Below, one piece after another: positions 1 to 9,859 of a stretch of DNA of 64,000 bases. A program made the position numbers and the translations under genes. The notes beneath the pieces were generated by a model. That model saw only the letters and a list, made by a program, of their open reading frames with translations, had not been told where the DNA came from and did no database searches. The stretch spans positions 12,082,459 through 12,146,458 of the forward strand of contig RSEF01000004.1 in the NCBI GenBank assembly GCA_003993805.1. The letters are read 5' to 3'. Every line of letters starts with the position of its first letter. Within the stretch, counting starts at the first letter, position 1. The stretch comes from Himantopus leucocephalus. Its lineage: Eukaryota; Chordata; Aves; Charadriiformes; Recurvirostridae.

Positions 1-2114
1 TTAATTCCATCTGTGGCCTCTCAGAGGGAGAGAAATGACAAGTTTTAAGTGGGCATCAGCAGAAAAAAGCATCTCAAGGAACAAAGGCTTGAAGCTTAAT
101 TAGAATCCATGTCTGCATGTTTAATGAAGAATGACTGGTGGCAATCAGAGGTAGCGAAGAATGATTAACTTTAAACTATCATTTGAAGTGGTGGATCTGT
201 CTTTCAAATCAAAACTTGACACAGTGTAAATGATGAGGTTCAGTACAGGAGCATCCGAATCTGGTTTGCATGAGCAGTCAGTCTAGGTGGTCTGGTCTTA
301 AAAACTATGCAGCCCTCTTCTTAAGAGCAATAAGGAAATACTTGCTGTTAAAATAACCTGCTGCTCAAAATAAAGATGTTCCTTAATAACTTAAGAATTA
401 TTTTTATTTTTATATCAAAATATACCAACAAGATAAATCTGTTGTTAAATAAGCCTATTGTACCATCTAAACTAATCAAAGCTGTTTTCTTACTTGCATC
501 AGACCTCTCAGGCACATCAGTTCCATGTTGATATATGCCCTTGGAAACCTGAAAATGCTGTATTAGTTGGGATAAATTTGATCTGAACTAGTAAATTGTT
601 TGTTAATTTACTGTTATGTACAAATTGCTATCTCAGCAGTGAACGTTTCATATTCGTATAAAACTTCACCAGAAGAGAAACAGCATGGTATAAGATAAGC
701 CCAATGGAGTACTTAAGTTTCTGGTGCTCTATCATGCTGGTCTCCAAATGCAAAATGGGGCTAAAAACAATGTGTATATCTGGATGATATTCTGAATATA
801 GTTTCAGCTTCCAGCTTGCGTTTTGAGCTAATAAGTTTCAAATACTAATAAGCTTGGGTTTTTTCTTCTAATATTAGGTTTAATTCAATCTGTTGGATTT
901 TTTTATATTTTTCCAAATCAAAGGTATTCTAAAATTATTTTAACCTCCTCATAATCAAGAAATTCTGTACGTGTAAGGACTTCCAAGCTGAATTTTTATA
1001 TTAAGGAGAACAGGCTAAAGCAAGTAAATTCTTCCCAAATTCATGTAAAGAATCCCAAAGGGCAGAAATTGGCCCTCTATACAGGGAGATTATGCCCTTT
1101 GCCTCCAAAATGAATCCAGCCCTTGAACCGAATCTGCCCGATGGTTAACAACAGAAAGCAGGACTACTCAGTTAATTATGCTAATTATGCTTTAATTTGG
1201 AAGAACATAAATAGTTTGTGCGCACTTGAAAGATATAAAATTAGTGCAGCCAGAGTTCTGTTACACAAATGTTACAAATTAAAAGTCCCATCTTTTTGCT
1301 CCTTGGAGTGACGAAATACTAAGTTTCAGATTACTTGACCCCCTCTGCCCCAGCCCTGGGATGTGAGCTGCTGGCACACAGCCCAATACCATACAGGGCA
1401 TTTTCTTCACTTTAACAGGTTATCCCATTGACTCCTATACTTAAGTGCTTCCTGAAGGGCATTGTTGGACTAGAGATATTTTTTTACATTCTGTAAATGT
1501 CAGTTGACAATAAAGACAAATTCTGAGTGTGAATGTTCCTTGAACACTTTAGTACTGTTAAGAATGACAGTTGCCATTTCAAAACTTCAGACTGATTTCA
1601 GAAAACACAGAAAGGTTGCAACTGCAATTGAATCTCCACTCTGTCATCCTCCTTCTCAGTACCCTTCCTTACCAAAATAGTTTCCCAGGAGTACTCCGAT
1701 CCACTTTTTTTCCAACAGGGAAAACTGTTTATCAACATGTGGTGTCCAGTTGCTACACAGAGTTTTTGATTCAGAAACCCGTTGATTGTTTAGGTATAAC
1801 TTAATGCCTGCCTTAGCTACTTAGCTACTTTTTTCACCATAGCACCAACTGTTCTTAGGTGTCACTGACTGCTACATGCATAATTTCTAACTTACTCTCC
1901 CACGTTAAATTTAAATTGTGGCACTCTTTTGCTTTATATAAGAGGTTCTCAAATGCTTGTCTTCTGACAATTGCATGCCAAATTCTGTCCTGCAACCTCT
2001 TTCCCCCCACACCTCTATCTATCCCTGTAGTCAGCATTTCTGACCTCCTGAGAGGTGTCTGATCATTTTAAAATTACTGTGTCCCAAACTGGAATACTAA
2101 GGTAACTCTAATTA
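1..2114. other. Non-coding unique DNA
   Basis: AT-rich sequence with stop codons in all frames and no repeat I recognise. Open frames are under 80 codons, overlap on both strands and have no coding character. The only item noted is a possible minus-strand exon at 494-548, listed separately. Confidence 0.7.
494..548 (-). other. Candidate internal exon (weak)
   Basis: Read on the minus strand, a segment of 55 bp is preceded by an acceptor-like stretch ending in gcattttcag, with a branch-point-like actaat about 20 bases upstream. It is followed by a donor-like gtaagaaaac. Two of three frames are open; one reads VSKGIYQHGTDVPERSDA. I do not recognise the peptide. Splice-like motifs around a short open frame are expected by chance in tens of kilobases, so this is only a lead. 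Confidence 0.15.
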
Positions 2115-2237
2115 GAATAATAGAATAGTTTGGGTTGGAAGGGTCCTTTAAAAGTCATCTGATCTAACCTCTCTGCAATAAGCAAGGACATCTTCAGCTA
2201 CTTCAGGTTGCTCTGAGCCCCGTCCAATCTGTCCTTA
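2115..2237 (-). mobile_element. CR1 LINE 3'-end fragment, older copy
   Basis: The plus strand shows the reverse complement of a CR1 tail: a tagaatagtttgggttggaa terminus, then gggtccttt, a segment with ctctgcaataagcaaggaca, and ggttgctctgagccccgtcc. The element is therefore inserted with its 3' end at the low coordinate. It is only about 120 bp and stops where a second CR1 terminus begins. Its internal sequence differs from the neighbouring copy, which suggests a different CR1 subfamily. CR1 normally inserts as 5'-truncated copies without target-site duplication, which fits. Confidence 0.85.
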
Positions 2238-2549
2238 GAATCATGGAATGGTTTAGGTTGGAAGGGACCTTGAATATCATCGAATTCCAACCCCCCTGCC
2301 ATAGGCACTAGACCAGGTTGCTCAAAGCCCCATCCAGCCTGGCCTTAAACACCTCCAGGGATGGGGCCTCCACAGCTTCTCTGGGCAACCTGTGCCAGTG
2401 CCTCACCACCCTCAGAGTGAAAAACTTCTTCCTAATATCTAATGTAAATCTACCTTCTTCCAGTTTAAAGCCATTCCCCCTCATCCTATCACTACATGCC
2501 CTTGTAAAAAGTCCCTCCCCAGCTTTCCTGTAGGCCCCCTTTAGGTACA
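2238..2549 (-). mobile_element. CR1 LINE 3'-end fragment, 5'-truncated
   Basis: A second CR1 tail in the same orientation directly follows the first. It begins gaatcatggaatggtttagg and contains the hallmark ccaacccccctgccat and ccatccagcctggcctt stretches. On the minus strand, positions 2308-2550 give an open frame ending the CR1 reverse-transcriptase ORF, with residues such as FFTLRVVRHWHRLPREAVEA and a terminal FKARLDGALSNLV. Similarity ends near 2549, so over 90% of the full element is missing and it cannot move by itself. The frame is intact, suggesting it is younger than the adjacent tail. Confidence 0.93.
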
Positions 2550-3599
2550 ATCAAATGATCTAACACCTGGTTTTCATGAAAAATGAGTGACTGACTCAGT
2601 CTGTAGAGAGCTGGTTGGAAAAATGACGGCGTAGATCCATACATAAAAATATGGCCTGATGTACAGAAAATGATTATAAATCTGGTTTTAGTACCATACA
2701 TCTTGATATTGCTATTTTTCGTGTGTGTGATAGGAAATTAAAAATCAGGAAAAAAGTATGTTTTTCTGCTTGGATTAGACAGACAAATCAAAATAAAGCT
2801 GCAACAAAATTATTCAGGTGTTTCTGAACTGAATGAAAACTGTATGAAGGTAGGATACTGTTTCTTTCTAAATGGAGTTGTCTCTGTTTAAAATATAGAG
2901 AAGAGAAGTTTTGCAAGCGACAACAAAACAAAATTTGAGTTAAGGTCAGATTTAAACTTCCAAATAAGTTGTCCAATAGTCAGGGAGGCAGTTTGCATTT
3001 TTTAAATATAGACCATGTTTTCTCTTAGGAATGGTTTCTTTGTAGGATTACAAAATCAGATGTGTTTCACCCTCTCTCCATGCCTGTCATTTAGATGTAT
3101 GGTGTCAATGTGTAAAGGGAAGTTCACCGAGTTCAGTGACCTTCGTTGTAATACTGTTAGAAAACTGAGTCTCCCGCTGTCTTGTTCATTTTTGCTTTTG
3201 TGTGTCCTAGAAGAAAAAAAAAATCTCTTACTGTATAATAATGATGTAACTTTAAAATAACTGTGCTGTGAGATAAGAACACATGGTCAAATGCTGAGCT
3301 TTGACTACAGGTGTATTTCTCTTAAATAAGTGCAACTAGGCAAACACATCCTAACACATTCTGCTTAAATCTTTGCTACTGATCTGTAATGTTGTTTCAT
3401 TTTGTTTAATGGCCAGGAGCTGCTGCAGTGTGCTTTTTTAAAATCAGTTTGTGTGCTGTGAAATTCTCCGACAGGTGTACAAATGTCATCCAGGTACTTT
3501 TAAAGGAATTACATTTCTGTCTTACTTTTATGTGCTGTGGTAGAAATGTCTGCTATAAGCACATAGGTACCTAGGTTTTTAGAGGGAACAAGTATTACA
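2550..3599. other. Non-coding unique DNA
   Basis: AT-rich sequence with no gene, RNA or repeat that I recognise. Short homopolymer A runs occur near 3211-3220. Confidence 0.65.
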
Positions 3600-3715
3600 A
3601 TAATAATACTGATACTTTGCACTTGTATAAGTTGAAAACGTTTCCCAAAGGTATTTTTAAAATTATATCATCTGTTTTGCCAATAAGGAAAATAAGGCAC
3701 TGGAAAGACAGTAGG
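3600..3715 (-). mobile_element. Possible MIR-like SINE relic
   Basis: The order of segments resembles the reverse complement of a MIR/CORE-SINE: an aataatactgatactttgcac block near 3602, then about 70 bases later catctgttttgccaataagg followed by aaaataaggcactggaaaga. The second part parallels the MIR motif for 'cattttacagatgaggaaactgaggcacagaga'. Divergence is high, as expected for an element of this age in birds. A profile search is needed to separate MIR from L2 or chance. Confidence 0.35.
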
Positions 3716-3887
3716 AATAGCCTAAAAGCCAACATGAATCTGCTGTGCAAAAAAACCAAACAGTAAGATTCAAGAGCTTGGATGATATAAAATTTCATAG
3801 CTCCGCTGAAGTCAGCTGTATCCATTTCTGACTGGAAAGATAATGCTGATCTCCAGAGTCCTGATGCAAGCTCCAGTTTCCCCTTTG

Positions 3888-3907
3888 TTGTTTGTTTGTT
3901 TGTTTTT
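3888..3907. repeat. TTTG microsatellite
   Basis: About four to five units of tttg (ttgtttgtttgtttgttttt) in a T-rich context. It is a short simple repeat with no associated element. Confidence 0.85.
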
Positions 3908-4365
3908 AAATAACTGTAATACAGTCCTCTGTAAACTCACTAGCTTTTAAACTGCTCTCAATGTTTTTTGTTGTGGTTTTTTTTTCCCTCAGAAAGGACT
4001 TCTGATATTTGATGTTGTCCTTTGTCAGGAAGGTAAGAGTTGCATGAAAAAAAACTTAAAAAGGTGAACAGAGCTGAAACTTTTGTTTAAATGATGACAC
4101 AAGGAACAAAGTGGCAAGGTTTCTTAGATTCAACTTTCCTCTCCAGATGTGTTCCAATGTGGAGTGCCAATGCTGGACCTGTATTTGGTTTCATTTTGCG
4201 GCAGATGCAATTATATAGTCATAATTTAATTCCAGCATTCTCCCTTTTACCAAGAACACTATAGACAATATAAATAAGTGTTTTACATATGGGTCTGACT
4301 ATGTAAGTTGGTCTGTTGCGGAAGCAGGAGAGGGTCCAGAGATTTGGAATTTGAAAATAGGTATA

Positions 4366-4386
4366 ATGAGCTGAGTTGCAGCTCAT
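4366..4386. repeat. Short inverted repeat
   Basis: Arms atgagctg and cagctcat are perfect reverse complements around a 5-base loop (agttg). Eight-base arms are expected by chance at this scale and no function is suggested. Confidence 0.6.
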
Positions 4387-6004
4387 TCACTCTCAGCAGC
4401 TCTTAGAAAGGATGCCTTGTTTTACATATTTTACCTGAATACACAGTGCAAGGAAACAGTGTCTACTTTGCAAAACATCTAGGAAAAAGAATCCTTTAAT
4501 GCAGATCTGTTGTAGCTGTGAGACTAAATCTTTTCTAGAATCCATACTAAGTAATGACATCTCCCCATGGGTGGGTTGTGCTAGAAGATGGGAAGGGCTG
4601 ACACTGTATGCCTGTTTTGCTGGTACTTTTCTGTTATTGTGATTGCTTCTTAGTGTCACTACTTTGCCTGGGTATGTGGCATCATCTCTCCCTGCTTTGT
4701 AGTGCAGAGGCTTAATAGAGGGGAAACTGGAATGATTCGGGGCTACTTTATGGTTGTGCTACTCCTTTTGTCAAAAGTCTGTGCTCTGCCACAGTCTGAT
4801 TCCTGCTTTGACACTTCTTACCCAGTTGGAGTTGGTTACTTGCCTTCTGCTTTGGGGTATTTTGCTAACAGTTACTGCTTTCTGGGTGGTAATAGAATCT
4901 AATTTCTTTCAATTGACCAGTATTCCTACAGCAGATGATGCAGAGAGGTGGGCATACCTTTCCTGGGCACCCATCAGAGAACTACGTACGTAGCTTCTTT
5001 GAGGAAGAAAAGTATATTGGAAACTTTATTGGGGAAAAAATGAATGTCCTGGGCTCTTTACTAGCTAGGAAAACTTGCAGTCTGCATGTGAAATGAGTGT
5101 TGCTGGACCTGTGTCTCTCAAACAGCTAAATGCAGCAGGGGGGAACTCTCGGTGGCCAACCTGCCAGTGAAAATCCTCTTTCAACTGCTGTCTCTCCGGT
5201 CTTCTTGCTGAAGTTCAATGTTTATTTCAGAGTCTCTGACCCTGCATCTAGGGCCTCTTTGCTCCCTGATAGCTTCTAGCTGTCCGGTCTCAGTTATAAG
5301 AAGCTGCTCAGGTGGTTTCTCCCTTTTAATCTTTTATTAACAACCAGCGAGGCTGACTTCTCCCGACCTTTCTGCTTCTTGGCTCTATCTATCTGCCAAA
5401 TACCAGCCCAGCTCCCTCAGTGAGTCTTGGACCCGTTACGAGAAATCCTGGAAATATTTGGTTGGGATAACTTTCCTTTTTTGGGTACTTTCCCTGGAGC
5501 TTCTCTTATCTCAAGTCTTCAGAGCAATGCCTCAATACAGGCAAAAACCTTAAAAGTTAAGGTTAGTGCATTTTGCCTCAATTCTGTTCATATGGTAGAA
5601 GTTTTGTCTGTCCCCATTAGCGTCCTGCAGTCTTTAACAGTATTGCTGAAATGTTTGAGGTTTCTTAGGACATCACTCTGAAGTGACACTGTAATGAAGG
5701 ATTGTTCCTCTAGGACTGCTGGGGTACGTTATTAGCAAAGGATAGCTTTTTAATAAAGCTTTGCAAAAACATGGAAGGGTTAAGCTGCAGGTCTGTCCTT
5801 GCCTGACTCAACCTAGTGCCGATCAGCGCTCTCCATGTAACTGCAAATTTAATTACTTCACAAAGGCTTTGTTTTAACTTGGCTCTTCACTTATCTTCCT
5901 GTTGACATCGGTAGAGACTCGGCTGTAGGCTGCTGGGAGCAGACAGTCCCACATCTATATTCTGGGGCACTGACCATAACTAAGAATGGAAATAGCCTTC
6001 TCAC

Positions 6005-6047
6005 CTGAAGCAATCTGCTGACCCTGATTTGGTTTCTGGAGGCAGGG
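6005..6047 (-). other. Candidate internal exon (weak)
   Basis: On the minus strand a 43-bp segment follows an acceptor-like caccagctttcag and is followed by a very good donor-like cag|gtgagaag. All three frames are open. The implied peptide (frame 1: PCLQKPNQGQQIAS) is not recognisable. All frames being open reflects the short length, so the evidence rests on the splice motifs only. Confidence 0.17.
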
Positions 6048-7879
6048 CTGAAAGCTGGTGACAGGAGCTAGTCTCCAGGCATGTCCTGTGATGTGACTGC
6101 CAGAGCATGCTCGTTTTCTCCCAGAGCCACTGGGTAATCATTTGGGAATAAATCCAATAGAAGACCTTTTGGATGTAAGAATTATAATTTTGCAACACAG
6201 CAATCACTACAAGCATTACCCTTTAGCTACTGACAGCAAAGTTCAAAAATCTCATCATGCGCTACTTTCACAGCAGCTGATAAAGGTTAATAAAATGGAG
6301 GTTTAAAAGGCAGTGTTTCTAAAATTTTTTTTTATGCTCAGAGAGGATGATTCTCATTATTTTGGGTTGACTTACCCCATGCACCCATTCACATTCAAAC
6401 TGTATGACTTGCATCCCTTCTTGCGTTACATGGAACTGTAAACTGTAAGGCCTTGCTGCTATTACAGCTGACAGAGGGAAGATTGCACTTTCTGAAGTGA
6501 GCTGGTGTCTGTAAATATCAGTACAAGGTAAGATTTGTGCAGTGGCCTCTAGAGAACGGAACACCTGCTTCACTGAATTATTGATTATAATAGGGTCCTG
6601 TACAATATTTCTAATGGGAATTATTAACCAACTAGAGTATTAAGATTTTTATATTTTACCTTATTATGTTCCTGTGTCACTGCATGTACTAATCTATGGT
6701 CTAAGTCAATGACTTATTCCAACAGGGAGGATTTTAGTCAGTTTTCTAAAATTCTTTGGCTTAAATTGACTGTGGTCTTTAGAGTTACTGATAGTTTTAT
6801 GCAAATTTGAGTGAGCGAAGATGTGTGCCTTTTGTCCCACTTCTCATCAGTAATGCATGGTGAGAGAGGCTGTATGAATTTTTGCAGGATGTGGTAACTT
6901 TACATGTTCCTCAGTTGTGTACTTTGAGAGTATTCTATGCTTTTATAGATGTACATAAATATCTTGAAATTGTGGCACTACACTGAGTTCCACTGATGTA
7001 AAACCAAAATAATGGGTTATTGAATTGGGTCCATTATATTCAAAATCTGGTCCTTGTCTTTTCTGCTCTGCTGTCAGTAGAGATGAGCCTGACCTGAATT
7101 ACTAATCCGAAGACAGGTCCATTTTTTCTTTTGAAGTGGGCCATACCTGAGCACCAAGGTGCTAATAAAATTTAGGGTAACGATACTGAGATTAAATTCA
7201 AGAGAAATGAAACTTCTGGTTTTGCTTTTGTCCATTGTATTTATAAAGGCTTCGTAAGTGAGACAAGACTGCAAATAACAGGCTTTAAGCTTAAATAAAT
7301 GCTGTGAGCAGAGAAGTGGTTGTTAGTACTGACTTCACATGAGGCCAACTTTTCCGTCAAATTCCACTTGAGATGTCTTGCTTAATATTTGTGTCAAAAC
7401 AGAATTTGGACAGGGGTGAAATAGTGTGTTGGATGGGCTGTGGTATCTATGCAGTTCTGTCATGCACTGTATTACATATGTTGCATGGTGCATCCAAATG
7501 CATCAGCCTCTCCTAAAGCAATGGCCCAGATCTCAAGTGGTCTGATTTGCCCTCTTGAGAGTCTACAGGTGTCCTGCCTATTATGAAAAAATATGGTCTG
7601 GCCACTTTGTTGGAATTAACTATTTCTCACACCATCTTTGAAATGATCAGGGTGCTTCCCAAGCAATAGGATTGGTGTGGGACTATAGACTTGAAGTAAC
7701 TCAGTTGTCAGCGGTGGTTGGACTGGCAATTTCGGTTCTCTAGGAAATTCTTAAAATCATCATGACACACTTTGTTCTGTAGAGTTTATGAGAAAACAAC
7801 AAGGATTTGCATCTGAATAATGACTTCCATCTGTGCCCTCCAAGAGTACTGAAAATGACTGGCTGTGAAGTTGTTAGAA

Positions 7880-8022
7880 TGCCCAATATACAAAATGAAT
7901 ACAGAGATGGACAGAGAGATTAAGCAACTTGCTCAGGGCTGTATAGTGAGTGAAGGAAAGCCTAGTAGAAAGCCTAGCATACTGACTTTTGACCTGCAGC
8001 CTTACCAGTAGACTATACTGCT
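7880..8022 (-). mobile_element. MIR-like SINE
   Basis: The plus strand carries a reverse-complement MIR pattern: ggacagagagattaagcaac, then ttgctcagggctgtatagtg, an agtgaaggaaagcc block, and finally cagtagactatactgctctg. The last matches the complement of the MIR tRNA-like head ('agtatagcatagtggttaag'). The order and spacing follow the MIR consensus, so the head lies at the high-coordinate end and the element reads on the minus strand. Weaker similarity may extend down to about 7800. MIRs are ancient amniote SINEs and only a minority of copies are recognisable in birds. Confidence 0.65.
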
Positions 8023-9534
8023 CTGATGTAGTTTTGACAAAAATAAATTAATATTTTTATTTTATTTTTTATTTTTAAATGAAGTGTGAGGTACTGACTG
8101 AGCTTGACCAAGTTGAGAAGTTAATAAATACAGAGGAATTTTTTAATATACAGCAACTTGATATCTATCTTAATAAGATTAAAATAAGCAATAAAACTGT
8201 CAGATGCTGTCACCAATAGCACATGAGGTTTCAGGTATAACAGCAGCAAAATGTAATAAGAATATTAAAATGCAGTCAAAGCTCTCTGGCAATGAATAAA
8301 TGCTCTTGCCCGTAACGATTTTAAAGAAAATTTACATTTTTAAGACCAGTTCCTTTATTATTTAGGCCTGTTTGCAGTAGCATAGCAGGAGGAGCTGACA
8401 TTTCAAATAATTGCTGCTGTAACAAAGAATGTAAGCATTTATCACAATATGCCAATTAAGCATTGAAGGCTATTCAGCACATTTAATGAAGGCTGAAGAT
8501 AACCACCCCGGTAGTGTATTATAATGTGCTGCACATCCCTGCCCCAAATACTGTTTTGATCTTTAAGATTCTTTTTCTGTAATGTAATGGTTTTGATTTT
8601 ACTAAACTTGGGGATTTTTGATGCATAAATTAGGTATCTAATCATGTAGATCACTTGATGCTTGGAGACAAACATGCGTACAATCAGCAGTAGTCAAAAG
8701 GGGGAAATGACTACTGCTTCGTTGTATAATTTGAGTGATTTATGTGTTGGTATGATGGCACATACACATGCTGCTTTTTCTGATGCTGTCTCGTTGAGTG
8801 CACCGCTTAATGACATTTGATCTTTTCAATTTATAGTGTCTCACATATCGCTTATGTTTGCTATCAAAAGGATAATTTGTAAAGCGAATGTTCTGTTGAT
8901 CTGAATTGGCAGAAGCATTTTTCAATCTGCCAATTTCTCCTTTTAAGTGAAAAAGGATTAAATTTATTAGCCTATAACTTTCTTTTTTCCTTTAATGGTG
9001 GGTTTATCATTCTACTTAGCATCTGCTCAGACAGTGGAGTAATTCTTTAAGACCAGAAAGTGGAAGAGTGAAACATTTGCATCTGTTTTGAACCTGCTGT
9101 TGTGAAAAGAACTGTAAATCAGGTTTACTATTCTTTTTGCGTATGGCTTATCAGAGCAAGAGTACCAGATTGCTGATACCAAGGCAGGAGTCTGTCTCAC
9201 TTCAGATGCATGCCAAAAGCCAACTGTAGTTGATCCAACTAGGAATGGACCTAACTGTAAATTTGAGTTGTGAAGTAAAAGGTAGATGAACACGCTGCTA
9301 GCCACATATTGCTCTCTTGGATGCTGTACAAAAACTGTCATGCCTTAAGTATGGTTGCTCGTTTAAGCCTGAGTTGAGTTATGGCTGACTGACATGAAAT
9401 TTCACTTGTTTCAGTTTGTTTTCTGTGACTTGTTCGTGTACTTTCTACCACAGTGGTTCCACTGAAGATCTACTGTTGTCTTGAGTGACACTGTCATATA
9501 TCTTCTTGTATCAGTACATTAGTGTTTGTCAGGC
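8023..9534. other. Non-coding unique DNA with possible conserved block
   Basis: No gene seen; an open frame on the minus strand at 9027-9341 (104 codons) has no recognisable feature. The segment 8700-8945 keeps several CpG dinucleotides (in ttcgttg, tctcgttg, caccgctt, atatcgct, aaagcgaa) in an AT-rich setting and contains TTAAT homeodomain-type cores and a 10-bp hairpin. That could be a conserved regulatory element, but only an alignment can tell. Confidence 0.5.
8904..8935. repeat. Perfect 10-bp inverted repeat (hairpin)
   Basis: Arms aattggcaga and tctgccaatt are exact reverse complements separated by the 12 bases agcatttttcaa. The half sites contain TTGGCA, the half site of NFI-type factors, but the spacing between them is much longer than in a standard NFI palindrome. 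Role unknown. Confidence 0.8.
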
Positions 9535-9751
9535 GTTGTTTGTAAGGTAAATGTTTTTCTTTTATGATTTTTTTTCTCTAGACTATGACTTTTTTTGACT
9601 CTAGACATCTGTATAGTCCACTGCTACTTACACCAGTTAAANAGTTGTTTGTAAGGTAAATGTTTTTCTTTTATGATTTTTTTCTCTAGACTATGATTTT
9701 TTTTTTTACTCTAGACATCTGTATAGTCCACTGCTACTTACACCAGTTAAA
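9535..9751. other. Contig-overlap duplication around N 9642
   Basis: Copy 1 (9535-9641, 107 bp) and copy 2 (9644-9751, 108 bp) both start gttgtttgtaaggtaaatg and end caccagttaaa. A single N lies between them at 9642. They differ mainly in the length of T runs and by an act/att change. This is best explained as overlapping contig ends or two alleles that the assembler failed to merge. Confidence 0.85.
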
Positions 9752-9859
9752 CAGAATGGAAATTTCACTGGGAATAAGGCAACTGAAGCTTAATAATATA
9801 TTTGNACAGAATAGAAATTTCGCTGGGAATAAGGCAACTGAAGCTTAATAATATATTTG
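9751..9859. other. Contig-overlap duplication around N 9805
   Basis: Copy 1 (9751-9804) and copy 2 (9806-9859) are each 54 bp, running from acagaat to aatatatttg, with two substitutions (both transitions). The N at 9805 separates them. This duplication starts where the preceding one ends, so one short contig was apparently placed between two others with overlap on both sides. Confidence 0.87.

Larger units (their letters stand above)
3716..7879. other. Non-coding unique DNA
   Basis: No recognisable gene. It holds a short TTTG microsatellite (about 3888-3907), an 8-bp-arm inverted repeat at 4366-4386, and three splice-flanked short open segments: 3993-4032 plus, 4435-4478 minus and 6005-6047 minus. 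The rest shows nothing I can name. Confidence 0.65.

Noticed and set aside
3993..4032. 40-bp plus-strand segment between ttttccctcag and gtaagagt with one open frame
   Set aside because: Splice motifs are good but 40 bp of open frame carries little information; noted only as a weak lead.
4435..4478. 44-bp minus-strand segment between ttctttttcctag and gtaaaata
   Set aside because: Two of three frames open, donor only average, and no recognisable peptide; not listed as its own feature.
9027..9341. 104-codon minus-strand open frame
   Set aside because: No recognisable motif, no supporting splice or start context, and length expected by chance in 64 kb.
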